From: Selenomonadales bacterium
GTDB lineage: Bacteria > Bacillota > Negativicutes > Sporomusales > UBA7701
DNA length: 64,000 nt
Assembly (NCBI GenBank): GCA_029976065.1
Contig: JARKNV010000043.1
Coordinates: forward strand, 62,001 to 126,000
Reading direction: 5' to 3'
The position numbers and the translations under genes were made by a program. This document shows positions 51,813 to 60,482 of the stretch, in pieces. Position 1 is the stretch's first letter. Every line of letters begins with the position of its first letter. The notes under the pieces are model-generated. The model was given only the letters and a program-made list of their open reading frames with translations. It was not told the origin of the DNA and searched no databases.

Positions 51813-53027
51813 TTATAGGTCGGCAAGAAGGCATACCTCGACCATGCTGCCGGCCGCAAGCGGCGGACTGCCTGCAGGGATAACGATCATAGCGTTGGCC
51901 GCAACCGCCGATTTGAGCATCCCGTTGCCCTGCAGCGGCAGCGGCTCGACGGTCAGGCTCCCATTCACGGGCTGGCAGCGAGCCCAGACGAACCTTACCG
52001 CCCCGGAGGTTTTGACGAAGGGAGCGATAAGCAGCGCTTCGGTCCGCGGCCGCCAGATGTCCCGCCGGCCGCCCATTTTCAGCAGTGCCGGGCGGACAAT
52101 CTGCTCGAATGCTACGCTGGCGGCAGCCGGGTTGCCGGATAGGCCGACATACGGCTTGCCATCCCTGAAGCCGGCTAGGACCGGCATTCCCGGCTTTATG
52201 CCCACCCGGTCGAATAACACCTCGATACCCATTTCGCGGTAAACGTCGGTGAGGAGATCGTAGTCGCCGGCTGATACCCCGCCGGTGGTGACGATCATGT
52301 CACAGTCGCCGGCGGTTGCAAGGCGGCCAATGATTACCGGCACTTCGTCGCGGGCGACGCCGAGCAGGACAGGCTCGGCCCCCGCGTCGAGGACTTGGGC
52401 GGTAAGCATGTAGCTGTTGGAGTTGCGGATGGCGCCCGGCGGCAGCGGCGCATCGACGTCGGCAACCTCGCTGCCGGTGGCCAGCAGGGCGACCCGCGGC
52501 CGTTTGTACACCCGCGGGCGGGCTTTGCCAAGCAAGGCGAGCAGGCCCATAGCCCCCACGTTCACGACAGTACCGGCGGCGACCACTTTTTCGCCGGCGG
52601 CGATTTCCTCGCCGCGCCGGCAGATATTGGCGGCCGCTCCGGCGCCGGCGAAGATCGCCACCCGGCCATCCGCCTCGCGGGTGTCCTCCCGCCGTACGAC
52701 GCCGGTAGCCCCGGCCGGCACGGGGGCGCCGGTCATTATCTTGGCGGCCGTGCCTGGCCGCACGTCAGCCCGCGGCACGCTGCCGGCCGGGATATCGTCG
52801 ACGACCTCGAGGGTGACGGGCCGCTGCGGGGCGGCGCCGGTTACTTCGGCGGCGACGAGCGCATAGCCGTCGAGCGGCGAGCGGTCGAACGGCGGAAAGT
52901 CGGCGGCGGCAACAATTTCCTCCGCCAGCACCCGCCGCCAGCAATCGGCCAGCGCCACCTCCTCGGCGGCCGCCACCGACACGGCTTTCAGCATTATATC
53001 CCGGGCTACTTCCAAAGGCACAGACAT
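51813..53027 (-). CDS. moeA: Molybdopterin molybdenumtransferase MoeA
   Basis: Inserts molybdenum into adenylated molybdopterin. The 404-residue product shows the MoeA order: FPPFDRSPLDGYAL at about 57-70, AAKIMTGAPVPAGATGVVRRED, the MoCF-fold LATGSEVADVDAPLPPGAIRNSN (only LATGSEV and GAIRNSN are quoted as motifs) and TTGGVSAGDYDLLTDVYRE, then GLSGNPAAASV. The ATG at 53027 follows GGAGG by 8 bases; the upstream GTG is part of that box. It lies next to a TorD-like chaperone, so both serve a molybdoenzyme encoded elsewhere. Confidence 0.95.
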   Translation of the reverse strand: MSVPLEVARDIMLKAVSVAAAEEVALADCWRRVLAEEIVAAADFPPFDRSPLDGYALVAAEVTGAAPQRPVTLEVVDDIPAGSVPRADVRPGTAAKIMTGAPVPAGATGVVRREDTREADGRVAIFAGAGAAANICRRGEEIAAGEKVVAAGTVVNVGAMGLLALLGKARPRVYKRPRVALLATGSEVADVDAPLPPGAIRNSNSYMLTAQVLDAGAEPVLLGVARDEVPVIIGRLATAGDCDMIVTTGGVSAGDYDLLTDVYREMGIEVLFDRVGIKPGMPVLAGFRDGKPYVGLSGNPAAASVAFEQIVRPALLKMGGRRDIWRPRTEALLIAPFVKTSGAVRFVWARCQPVNGSLTVEPLPLQGNGMLKSAVAANAMIVIPAGSPPLAAGSMVEVCLLADL

Positions 53028-53051
53028 CAGGGTCACCTCCAGAATGAAAAA

Positions 53052-53663
53052 CTATTCGTAGCTTTGCAGGTCGGCGCGGAGGAAAGTGGCGGCCACCCCG
53101 AGCACCTGGCGGTAGAACAGAGGTATGCCGTTTTTTTCCGCATCGTCGGCAAGCTCGCCGACCCAGTCGAGATGTTCGCGCCAGAAGGTGGCCTGGCGCC
53201 CGGCCGTTTCCTTCTCCAGCAGGAAGCAGGCAAACTCCAGCTCGAGTCCGAGGTGGTCGGGCGTGGCAGCGAAAGCGGCGGGCAGCTCCAGGCCGTATCC
53301 TTCGTAGAGCGCCTTCATATGGAGGGCGGCGTCGCCCATCAGGTAGCCCTTTTCTTTGGCGAAGGGCACCTGGGCGCTGCTATCCGCGGTCCATTGGCGG
53401 TATATGGACTCCACCGGCACCACCCGGCTTTCCGGCGGAAAAACGAAGCTGCGGTTGAAAGCCCGCACGAGGGTATCCAGGTCCGCGGCGAGCGCCGGCC
53501 AATCGCTGTAAGCCGGCAGCGGGACGGGGTAACCGAGGGCGGAAAATGCTTCGTACAGGAACTTCACCGTTGCCGGCAGCCCGGCGACCGTTTCCTTGTC
53601 AGGCTCCTGCAGCAGGTCCGCCAATATCGCCAGTACGCCTTTGCGGTACGCTAATTTATCCAT
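53052..53663 (-). CDS. TorD/DmsD-like molybdoenzyme chaperone
   Basis: A 203-residue all-helical cytosolic protein of the TorD family, which holds molybdoenzyme subunits until the cofactor is inserted and export begins. Visible are YRKGVLAILADLLQEPDKET near the N-terminus, VVPVESIYRQW at about 95-105 (the conserved P-x-ES-Y), GYLMGDAALHMKALYEGYGL, DHLGLELEFACFLL and WREHLDWVGELAD. The ATG at 53663 follows GGGGAG by 7 bases. It lies 24 bases upstream of moeA in the same direction. Confidence 0.85.
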   Translation of the reverse strand: MDKLAYRKGVLAILADLLQEPDKETVAGLPATVKFLYEAFSALGYPVPLPAYSDWPALAADLDTLVRAFNRSFVFPPESRVVPVESIYRQWTADSSAQVPFAKEKGYLMGDAALHMKALYEGYGLELPAAFAATPDHLGLELEFACFLLEKETAGRQATFWREHLDWVGELADDAEKNGIPLFYRQVLGVAATFLRADLQSYE

Positions 53664-53863
53664 GCAGCCACTCCCCATGTCAAAGCATCTGTTTACATCT
53701 TTCGCCGCCGGCTGCCACGCATCCTGCCGCGCCGTCGAGCCCGGCGAAGCGCTTCGCGATACAGCCATAACCCGGATATTATGCCCCCAAATGGAACGGC
53801 TGACAAGCCGGCGTCCGGGAGATACTATCTTTTGTAGCGAACAATATTTCCGGAGGTGAAAAC

Positions 53864-54067
53864 ATGGGCGAAGGAGTAATGTCGGAAAAAACGAAGGTGC
53901 AGCTGGCCAACGACCTTGGGTTCGGCGACAAAGTCGCCGACGGCGACTGGTCCGACGTGACCACCGGCGAAGTCGGCTCAATGGTCAGGGAAGCCATCAA
54001 GCGCGGTGAACAGGCAATATCCGAGGAAGCCAAGGCCAACGGGAATGCGCATCAGAACGCGGAATAA
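53864..54067 (+). CDS. SASP-like small spore protein, intact copy
   Basis: A 67-residue protein with the general layout of alpha/beta-type SASPs: LANDLGFGDKVADGDWSDVT, then GEVGSMVREAIKRGEQAI, where GEVGSMV-x3-I corresponds to the GG-x-M/V-x3-I helix of classical SASPs. The GPR cleavage pattern is weak, so it is divergent. The ATG follows GGAGG by 7 bases. The gene has its own terminator. Two decayed 3-prime copies occur at 56346 and 60155. Confidence 0.7.
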   Translation: MGEGVMSEKTKVQLANDLGFGDKVADGDWSDVTTGEVGSMVREAIKRGEQAISEEAKANGNAHQNAE

Positions 54068-54070
54068 GTA

Positions 54071-54115
54071 GAGACCCCGAAAGTCTCACATGAGGCTTCG
54101 GGGTTGTCTTTTTTG
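54071..54115 (+). terminator. Terminator of the SASP-like gene
   Basis: An imperfect stem around ACCCCGAAAG and CTTCGGGGT, followed by TGTCTTTTTTG. Confidence 0.7.
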
Positions 54116-54259
54116 AGTTTCTTCGCAAAGTGCAAACTTCGTCCTTTACAGGAATTTTAATAATTTTCATAGAAATTTATATTGAAAGACAAAATCATCC
54201 AGTATTGGCAAATAAGGAAATGTCCCCAAGTGCCAGGAGCTATGTAAAGGAGCTATGAA

Positions 54260-55306
54260 ATGTTGTCCAAAAAAATGCCGTTAGTGGTTGTTGCCTTTTG
54301 TTTCATCTTGACTATGACAGGATATGCAAGCGAAAACCAAGCTATTGATTATTCGAAACCTGCGTATTGGTTGTCTTTGCCGAATGCGACTGATAAAGCG
54401 GTTGATGTGTTTTACCTCTATCCAACTGCATGGCATAAGATGGATGAAGAGGAACCGAATATTTGCAAAATAGACAATCCTGTAATGATGGAACAGTCAA
54501 AGATAATATTTTCCCAACAAGCCACTGCTTTTGAATCTGTAGGCAACATTTACGCACCGTTCTATCGTCAGGCCGATGCGGCGTATATATTGTCGCTGCC
54601 TTTTGCCGAACGCGATAAGTTTGTTGCCGGTATCCCGGCGGAAGATGCAATTGCGGCTTTCGATTATTTTATCAATCATCACAATAACGGCCGGCCGTTT
54701 ATTTTAGCCGGGCATTCACAGGGCTCCATGATTTTAAGAAATCTATTGGCCGAATATATGGCGAAAAAACCCGAGGTTTACAAAAGAATGATTGCTGCAT
54801 ACGTTATCGGCTATTCGGTAACAGCGGAATATCTTGCGGCCAACCCGCACTTGAAATTTGCGCGGGGTCCGGATGATACCGGCGTTATCATATCATACAA
54901 TACGCAAGCTCCGGTTATTATGGGGACTAATGGCGTTGTGCAACCTGGTGCCATAGCAATAAACCCTATTACCTGGACTCGTGAAGAAACACCAGCCTCG
55001 GCGGAACAAAACTTAGGGTCTATTCTACTCACTCCGTCAGGAGAAGTAGCGGCCAGAGACGTAAGAAATATCGCGGACGCACGAGTTTCCAAAGTAAAAG
55101 GGGTAGTTATTTGCAGTACTGCGAATGTGGAAATATTCGCTCCGGGGAATGCCTTGTTTGCTAAGGGCGTGTTTCATGGCATGGACTATCCATTTTATTA
55201 CAATAATATCAAAGAGAATGCTGCTAACAGGGCAAGGATTTTTTTGAGCAAAAACAAGCATCTGTTCACTGTAGGCGTCGTCCGTAACCCGGCGGCCGGA
55301 CGCTGA
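54260..55306 (+). CDS. DUF3089 family alpha/beta hydrolase-like exported protein
   Basis: A 348-residue protein with a signal peptide (about 1-23), then DUF3089: VDVFYLYPTAWHKMDEEEP near residue 49, YAPFYRQADAAYILSLPF, and a nucleophile elbow GHSQGSMILRNLL at about 153-165. Such proteins look like secreted lipases or esterases, but the family is uncharacterised. The base composition is visibly more AT-rich than flanking genes (many AAA, ATT, TTA codons), which suggests acquisition. The ATG follows AAGGAG by 7 bases. Confidence 0.75.
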   Translation: MLSKKMPLVVVAFCFILTMTGYASENQAIDYSKPAYWLSLPNATDKAVDVFYLYPTAWHKMDEEEPNICKIDNPVMMEQSKIIFSQQATAFESVGNIYAPFYRQADAAYILSLPFAERDKFVAGIPAEDAIAAFDYFINHHNNGRPFILAGHSQGSMILRNLLAEYMAKKPEVYKRMIAAYVIGYSVTAEYLAANPHLKFARGPDDTGVIISYNTQAPVIMGTNGVVQPGAIAINPITWTREETPASAEQNLGSILLTPSGEVAARDVRNIADARVSKVKGVVICSTANVEIFAPGNALFAKGVFHGMDYPFYYNNIKENAANRARIFLSKNKHLFTVGVVRNPAAGR

Positions 55307-55318
55307 CAGCGCGTTTTT

Positions 55319-56026
55319 TCATTTTTTTATTACAAGGATTATGGCATTACCATCATGATCGCCAGTTGTCAGTGCGTTTTCTGACGAAAACAAGTTTTTT
55401 AAGTCAATTTTGCCCATAATCTTATAATCGGAATATTCATTAAGACCCATTGCAAAATCATCGCGAGCAGTTATAAATGAACTATATGCATGCTTCACAG
55501 TTGCAAATAAATCAATCGTTTCCCTGCTTAGGGCACCCGTGAAGTAGTATTTTCCCTCATAATAATGCGGACCGAATATTCGGCCATGATTATTGGGGGA
55601 AATGTAAAACGTGTTGGAGAAAGCATGATTTGATTCCTCCGGGATTTGATTATATATTACATTGCCTATAAGGGATTTGTATCCTGCTGAATGGCCCATG
55701 CGGCGGTCATAGCCGGCAAGCGAGCAATTGTCAGAAAGGCGCTTTTTTGCTTCTTCCGGTGAAGAAGAGACCTCATCAATAAGAATAATATTGATGGGTT
55801 CCCTCATTTCCTTTCCTTGATATTTTTGTGAAAGCCAGTTTGATTCTTGTCCGGAAGGGTTGAGCATCCATAAACCAAAATGTGGAGCTTGGTTTAAAGT
55901 TATATTGTTAAACGCAGATAATTTTTTGGGCAGTGGAGTCAGCATATAAAATATGCCATAAATACAGATTGCAACGAATAATAGCGTTATTATCCCGATG
56001 CCACACTTTTGCCCAAGAGTTTTCAT
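55319..56026 (-). CDS. Hypothetical membrane-anchored protein, AT-rich
   Basis: A 235-residue protein with one N-terminal membrane segment (GIGIITLLFVAICIYGIFYM at about 9-28) and an extracytoplasmic remainder (HFGLWMLNPSGQESNWLSQK, NNHGRIFGPHYYEGKYYFTG). No family is recognised with confidence. The ATG at 56026 lies 9 bases after AAGGG. It is convergent with the DUF3089 gene, ends 12 bases from it and shares its AT-rich composition, so both may have arrived together. Confidence 0.6.
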   Translation of the reverse strand: MKTLGQKCGIGIITLLFVAICIYGIFYMLTPLPKKLSAFNNITLNQAPHFGLWMLNPSGQESNWLSQKYQGKEMREPINIILIDEVSSSPEEAKKRLSDNCSLAGYDRRMGHSAGYKSLIGNVIYNQIPEESNHAFSNTFYISPNNHGRIFGPHYYEGKYYFTGALSRETIDLFATVKHAYSSFITARDDFAMGLNEYSDYKIMGKIDLKNLFSSENALTTGDHDGNAIILVIKK

Positions 56027-56345
56027 GTGTTTCATCCCTTCCAGGTTATTAACGCTCACTTCTAAGTGTAAAAATGCTTTATAGTACGCGATAAAGATGT
56101 GGGATGTATCTTTAATTCAGATAGACGAAATGACTAATTTTTTAAGAAGATAATGGAACCAGGTCCAAATACTGCTTTTCCTAAGCTCTTTCTTTAATTT
56201 ATTTGTATAATTATACCATAATATAAAAAATATAGTGAAAACCGGACTATTTACTAACTGATTTTTAGCGGCCGCTTAGGGGAATCGGATCACGCCAAAA
56301 GCCATTTGGTATACAGGCCAAAAATGTTATTTAGATATATCTTAT
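56027..56345. other. AT-rich gap without a gene
   Basis: Runs of A and T dominate, and no frame with an RBS is seen. It ends where homology to the SASP-like gene begins abruptly at 56346. Confidence 0.5.
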
Positions 56346-56464
56346 TGGTCCGACGTGACCACCGGCGAAGTCGGGTCAATGGTAAGAGAGGCTATCAAGA
56401 AGGGCGAACAGGCAATATCCGAGGAAACAGGAAGAACGGCATGGCACATCAAAATGCGAAGTAA
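56346..56464 (+). pseudogene. SASP-like gene, decayed 3-prime copy 1
   Basis: From TGGTCCGACGTGACCACCGG onward the sequence closely follows the intact copy at 53945-54067 (WSDVTTGEVGSMVREAIKKG, then EQAISEE). The first third of the gene is missing and the tail is frame-shifted relative to the homologous stop TAA at 56462. No start codon or RBS remains, but its terminator is kept. Confidence 0.7.
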
Positions 56465-56470
56465 ATTAAT

Positions 56471-56510
56471 GAACACGGGGGCTAGTGTCGGCTTCCGTGT
56501 TCGTTTTTTG
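56471..56510 (+). terminator. Terminator of SASP-like copy 1
   Basis: GAACACGG (56471-56478) and CCGTGTTC (56495-56502), then GTTTTTTG. Confidence 0.75.
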
Positions 56511-56765
56511 TCAGCAAATCCACCATAGAACACTGGTGCCACTCGGCATGGGCGCGAGTTTGCTCAACAGCCCCCTTAGGGGGGTCATTTCACTTTTGGC
56601 GAAGTGGCTGGCGGGGCCTTTTGGTCTAAAGGCTCGACGTAACGTGTCACCTTTACCGGCTAGTGAATCTTATGTATAATGACGGTGTGGCAGTAATTTG
56701 CAAAATATGAAAAAATAATTTGCTTTTCGCCGGACTGCATAGTACATGAATAAAACGGGTGGAAT

Positions 56766-59700
56766 ATGATGTTTATCGCTGATTTTCATATACATTCAAA
56801 ATACTCAAGAGCTACCAGCCGGGAGTGCGTGCCGGAAACGCTGGCGTTTTGGGCGCGTCGCAAAGGACTCCACGTCATCGGCACGGGGGATTTCACCCAC
56901 CCGGCCTGGCGGGAGGAGCTGAAAGAAAAACTGGTTCCCGCGGGAGAAGGCCTCTATACCCTCAAAGAAGATTTCTGCCAGGCGGACAATGTTGCCGGCG
57001 CAGCGTCCAAGCCCCATTTTATCGTATCCGGTGAAATCAGCTCGATATACAAAAAGAACGGCCGGGTCCGCAAGGTCCATAACCTGATCCTGCTGCCCGG
57101 CCTTCAGCAGGCCGAACTCATCGCCCGCAGGCTGGAGGCCATCGGCAATCTGCGGTCGGACGGCAGGCCGATCCTGGGCCTTGACAGCAGGGATTTATTG
57201 GAGATCGTGCTTGACGCTTGCCCGGAGGCCATTTTTATTCCTGCCCACATCTGGACGCCGCATTTTTCCCTCTATGGCGCTTATTCTGGGTTTGACGACA
57301 TTGGAGAGTGCTTCGGCGACCTCACCGGCTATATCCATGCCCTCGAAACGGGCCTGTCTTCCGACCCGCCCATGAACTGGCGCCTTTCCGCGCTGGATAA
57401 CTTTACGCTGGTGTCCAACTCGGACGCCCATTCCCCGGCCAACCTGGCCCGGGAAGCCAATATTTTCGCTACCGGGCTGTCTTATCCGCATATCCTCCAG
57501 GCATTAAAAAACCGCGGCACGCAAGAGTTCAAGGGTACGATAGAATTTTTCCCCGAAGAAGGCAAGTATCATTATGACGGGCACCGGGACTGCAAGGTAT
57601 GTTGGTCGCCTGCGGCCACAAAAGCGGCTGGCGGCCTTTGCCCGGTATGCGGCGGCAAGCTTACCGTCGGCGTGCTGCATCGGGTAGAGGCTCTGGCCGA
57701 CCGGCCCGAAGGCTTCGTGCCGCCGGCGGCCAAGCATTTTGAAAGCCTTGTCCCGCTGGCGGAGATCATCGCTTCCTCGGTGGGGGCCGGCGTCGGCAGT
57801 ATGAAGGTAAGAAATAAATATGACAATCTGCTGCAGAACCTCGGACCGGAGCTGTTTATCCTCCGCGAGGCGCCGCTGGCGGATATCGAATCGGTGGCCG
57901 GTCCCTGTATTGCCGAAGGCGTCCGCAGGCTGAGAGGCGGCCAGGTCGACATCGAGCCCGGTTTTGACGGCGAATACGGCAAGGTCAAAGTCATGGACAA
58001 GAGCGAGATAGAACTATTTTCCGGCCAGTTATGCTTTATGAATGAACCGGCTTCCGGCGCGGCCAATCCTTGCCGCGAAGCACCGGCAATACGCGAAGAC
58101 ATCGCCGCGGCCGCCGGTCCGGCCGCTACGACGGAACCGGCGCGGATTTCAACCGCCGCCAGTGTGCCGGGGGATATGGGCGTTGTCGGCACAGGGCTCC
58201 CTTACGGCTTGAACCAAGAACAGTGGCAGGCTGTGTCCGCCGCCGCCCGGGCCGTGGCGGTGATCGCCGGCCCGGGAACCGGAAAAACCAAGACCTTGGT
58301 GGCCCGGATCGCCTACCTGGTGGAGGAGTGCGGCGTACCGCCTTCGCAAATCACCGCCGTTACGTTTACCAATAAAGCGGCCCGGGAAATGCGTCACCGC
58401 CTCGAGCAGCAATTCGGGAGCAAGCGGGCCGTCGCCGCCATGACCATCGGAACCTTTCACTCCATCTGTCTGAGGCTGTTGTCCCAGTGGCGGGGTCAGG
58501 ACAACCTCACGATTATCGACGAGTATAACGCGCTGGCTATCGTCGAGGAGATCGTGAAGAGCAGGAAGGCGGCGATGTCGCCCCGCGATGCCCTGAAAGC
58601 GATTTCGTTGCTGAAAAACACGGCATCGCCGGCAGGCGCCGGGGGAAAAGCGGCGCTTCTGGACGGTATATACGAGGCCTACCAGTCGCAGCTCCAGCTT
58701 TACGGCGTAATGGACTATGACGATATCCTCCTGGAAACGCTGCACCGGTTTGGGGAAGAAACCGCCGGAAACACGGCCGGCGGCAACCCGGAAAACCTTT
58801 GCGCCCACCTGCTGGTGGACGAGTTTCAGGATATAAACGAACTGCAGTACCGCCTGATCACCGAATGGGGCAGGAACAGCGCGAGCATTTTTATCATCGG
58901 TGATCCCGACCAGTCGATTTATGGGTTCCGCGGTTCGGATTTCCGCTATTTCGCCAAGTTCGCGGCGGAGTTTTCCGGCATCCGCCAGGTCCGGCTGACG
59001 CAGAATTACCGTTCAACCCCCGAGGTCATCGCTGCCTCGCAGGAGGTAATCGCCAAAAAAGCCGCGGGGGAGAATACCTGCTTATTGAGCGCAACAAGGG
59101 ATAGCGGCGCCAAAGTGCGGCTGGTCACAACCAACGATGAGTTTTCGGAGGCGATTTTCGTCGCCAAGGAAATCAACCGGCTGGTGGGCGGCATCGATAT
59201 GCTCGACGCCCAGACCAGGACGGCGGCGCGCAAGGCAAAGCCTGCGGCCGGCCCGCCCAGAGGCTTCGCCGATATCGCCGTGTTATACCGCACCAATCGC
59301 CAGGCGGAAGCGCTGGAGCAGTGCTGCGTAAAAGAAGGCATTCCCTATGTGGTGGTCGGGCGGGACGATTTTTTGGCCGAAAAACCGGTTCGCGAAGCGC
59401 TGGCGTTTTTCAAGTTTTTGCTCAACCCCGGGGATATTGCCTCGTTATTGCTATGCCTCAAAGCCCAAAGCCTCTATTCGTCGGCCCTCAACCTGGCGGT
59501 CCTGAACCGTTACGGCGCCGGCAAGAAAGATATCCCAGCCCTGGAGAAGCTTTTGACCGATACGCAGGGGCTGCGCAATCCAGCGGGCGATCTCCAGGGT
59601 TTCCTGGCAATGTTGCGGAAATATGAACCGGTCATCCTGGTGGAAAAGCCGTGGCGGATTATCGATTGGTGGATCGGCGACAATAATCTGTCCGGCATCC

Positions 59701-60122
59701 GGTGTATGGAACAGCTTTTACATACCTCAGTCACCCACAACGAGATGGCCGCCTTTATCCAGAACCTGGCGCTGGGCCGCGAAAGCGATATCGTCCGCAG
59801 CGGCAGCAAGGTTTATTCGCCGGATGCGGTTACGTTGATGACGATGCATGCGGCCAAAGGCCTGGAATTTCCGGTAACCTTCCTTTGCGGCGTGAACGAC
59901 GGCTTCATTCCTTTGCGCAGCGGCAGCGACGGCTGTGACATGGATGAAGAGCGACGGCTGTTCTATGTCGGGATGACCCGGGCCCGCGACGAGCTTATTC
60001 TGTTGACATCCCGCAGTCCGTCGCCGTTTTTGGCTGATATAGCCGCCGAGCGCCTTGTCCGCGAGGATGCTGTAAGGCAAAGGCCGGAATTGCCATACAA
60101 ACAGGCCGGTCTTTTTGACTAA
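56766..60122 (+). CDS. EndoQ-like PHP nuclease fused to UvrD-type helicase
   Basis: An 1118-residue fusion. Residues 1-420 match the endonuclease Q type: PHP metal motifs ADFHIHSKYSRATS at the start, GTGDFTHPAW, and VSNSDAHSPANLAREAN, with a four-Cys zinc finger (CKVC...CPVCGGK) at about 277-300. EndoQ nicks DNA 5-prime of deaminated bases such as U and hypoxanthine. After a linker, residues about 475-1118 are a UvrD/PcrA SF1 helicase: VIAGPGTGKTKTLVARIAYL, LLVDEFQDINELQYR, GDPDQSIYGFRGSD, TLMTMHAAKGLEFPVTFLCG, LFYVGMTRARDEL. All key residues seem present, so it should be active. The ATG follows GGTGG. Confidence 0.9.
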   Translation: MMFIADFHIHSKYSRATSRECVPETLAFWARRKGLHVIGTGDFTHPAWREELKEKLVPAGEGLYTLKEDFCQADNVAGAASKPHFIVSGEISSIYKKNGRVRKVHNLILLPGLQQAELIARRLEAIGNLRSDGRPILGLDSRDLLEIVLDACPEAIFIPAHIWTPHFSLYGAYSGFDDIGECFGDLTGYIHALETGLSSDPPMNWRLSALDNFTLVSNSDAHSPANLAREANIFATGLSYPHILQALKNRGTQEFKGTIEFFPEEGKYHYDGHRDCKVCWSPAATKAAGGLCPVCGGKLTVGVLHRVEALADRPEGFVPPAAKHFESLVPLAEIIASSVGAGVGSMKVRNKYDNLLQNLGPELFILREAPLADIESVAGPCIAEGVRRLRGGQVDIEPGFDGEYGKVKVMDKSEIELFSGQLCFMNEPASGAANPCREAPAIREDIAAAAGPAATTEPARISTAASVPGDMGVVGTGLPYGLNQEQWQAVSAAARAVAVIAGPGTGKTKTLVARIAYLVEECGVPPSQITAVTFTNKAAREMRHRLEQQFGSKRAVAAMTIGTFHSICLRLLSQWRGQDNLTIIDEYNALAIVEEIVKSRKAAMSPRDALKAISLLKNTASPAGAGGKAALLDGIYEAYQSQLQLYGVMDYDDILLETLHRFGEETAGNTAGGNPENLCAHLLVDEFQDINELQYRLITEWGRNSASIFIIGDPDQSIYGFRGSDFRYFAKFAAEFSGIRQVRLTQNYRSTPEVIAASQEVIAKKAAGENTCLLSATRDSGAKVRLVTTNDEFSEAIFVAKEINRLVGGIDMLDAQTRTAARKAKPAAGPPRGFADIAVLYRTNRQAEALEQCCVKEGIPYVVVGRDDFLAEKPVREALAFFKFLLNPGDIASLLLCLKAQSLYSSALNLAVLNRYGAGKKDIPALEKLLTDTQGLRNPAGDLQGFLAMLRKYEPVILVEKPWRIIDWWIGDNNLSGIRCMEQLLHTSVTHNEMAAFIQNLALGRESDIVRSGSKVYSPDAVTLMTMHAAKGLEFPVTFLCGVNDGFIPLRSGSDGCDMDEERRLFYVGMTRARDELILLTSRSPSPFLADIAAERLVREDAVRQRPELPYKQAGLFD

Positions 60123-60154
60123 GCGAAAAAGGTTATTGACGAACATCCCGGTGA

Positions 60155-60269
60155 GGCGACGTGACTACGGCGAGGTGGGCCCCATGGTCAGAGAAGCCAT
60201 CAGGCGCGGCGAGCAGGCTAGAGCTGAAGAGCAAGGACGAGCGGGCAAACGCATCAGAGCGCGAAGTAA
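60155..60269 (+). pseudogene. SASP-like gene, decayed 3-prime copy 2
   Basis: GGCGACGTGACTACGGCGAG onward aligns with the intact copy at 53954 (with one base missing), giving GEVGPMVREAIRRGEQA. A further slip near the end puts the homologous stop TAA (60267-60269) out of frame. The N-terminal third is absent. It lies directly after the EndoQ-UvrD gene and keeps a terminator. Confidence 0.65.
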
Positions 60270-60275
60270 GAATAA

Positions 60276-60310
60276 AGGCCCGGAACGATGCTGTTCCGGG
60301 CCTGTCTTTG
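60276..60310 (+). terminator. Terminator after the EndoQ-UvrD gene and SASP relic
   Basis: AGGCCCGGAAC (60276-60286), a 6-base loop, GTTCCGGGCCT (60293-60303) and then GTCTTTG. Confidence 0.75.
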
Positions 60311-60326
60311 TAAACAAGGATATTTA

Positions 60327-60482
60327 TCAAATACCGGCGAGAGCTTCTAAGCGAATCCCATAATTAATCTCTTCAACCACTTTATCAAATCCTGCCTGGG
60401 ATATCGTGAATGAAATAAAGACAGAACAACCATCTGCGGTGCGGTAGTTGGGTTGAGAGCTTAAAAAAGAAACCCGCAAGTC
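60327..60482 (-). other. Coding-looking stretch continuing in frame past the LysR stop
   Basis: Directly after the LysR stop codon the same frame stays open for 51 codons (to TGA at 60329-60327), with a protein-like ending (TADGCSVFISFTISQAGFDK, then VVEEINYGIRLEALAGI). There is no start codon with RBS. It could be the tail of a lost gene, or a chance frame. Confidence 0.3.
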
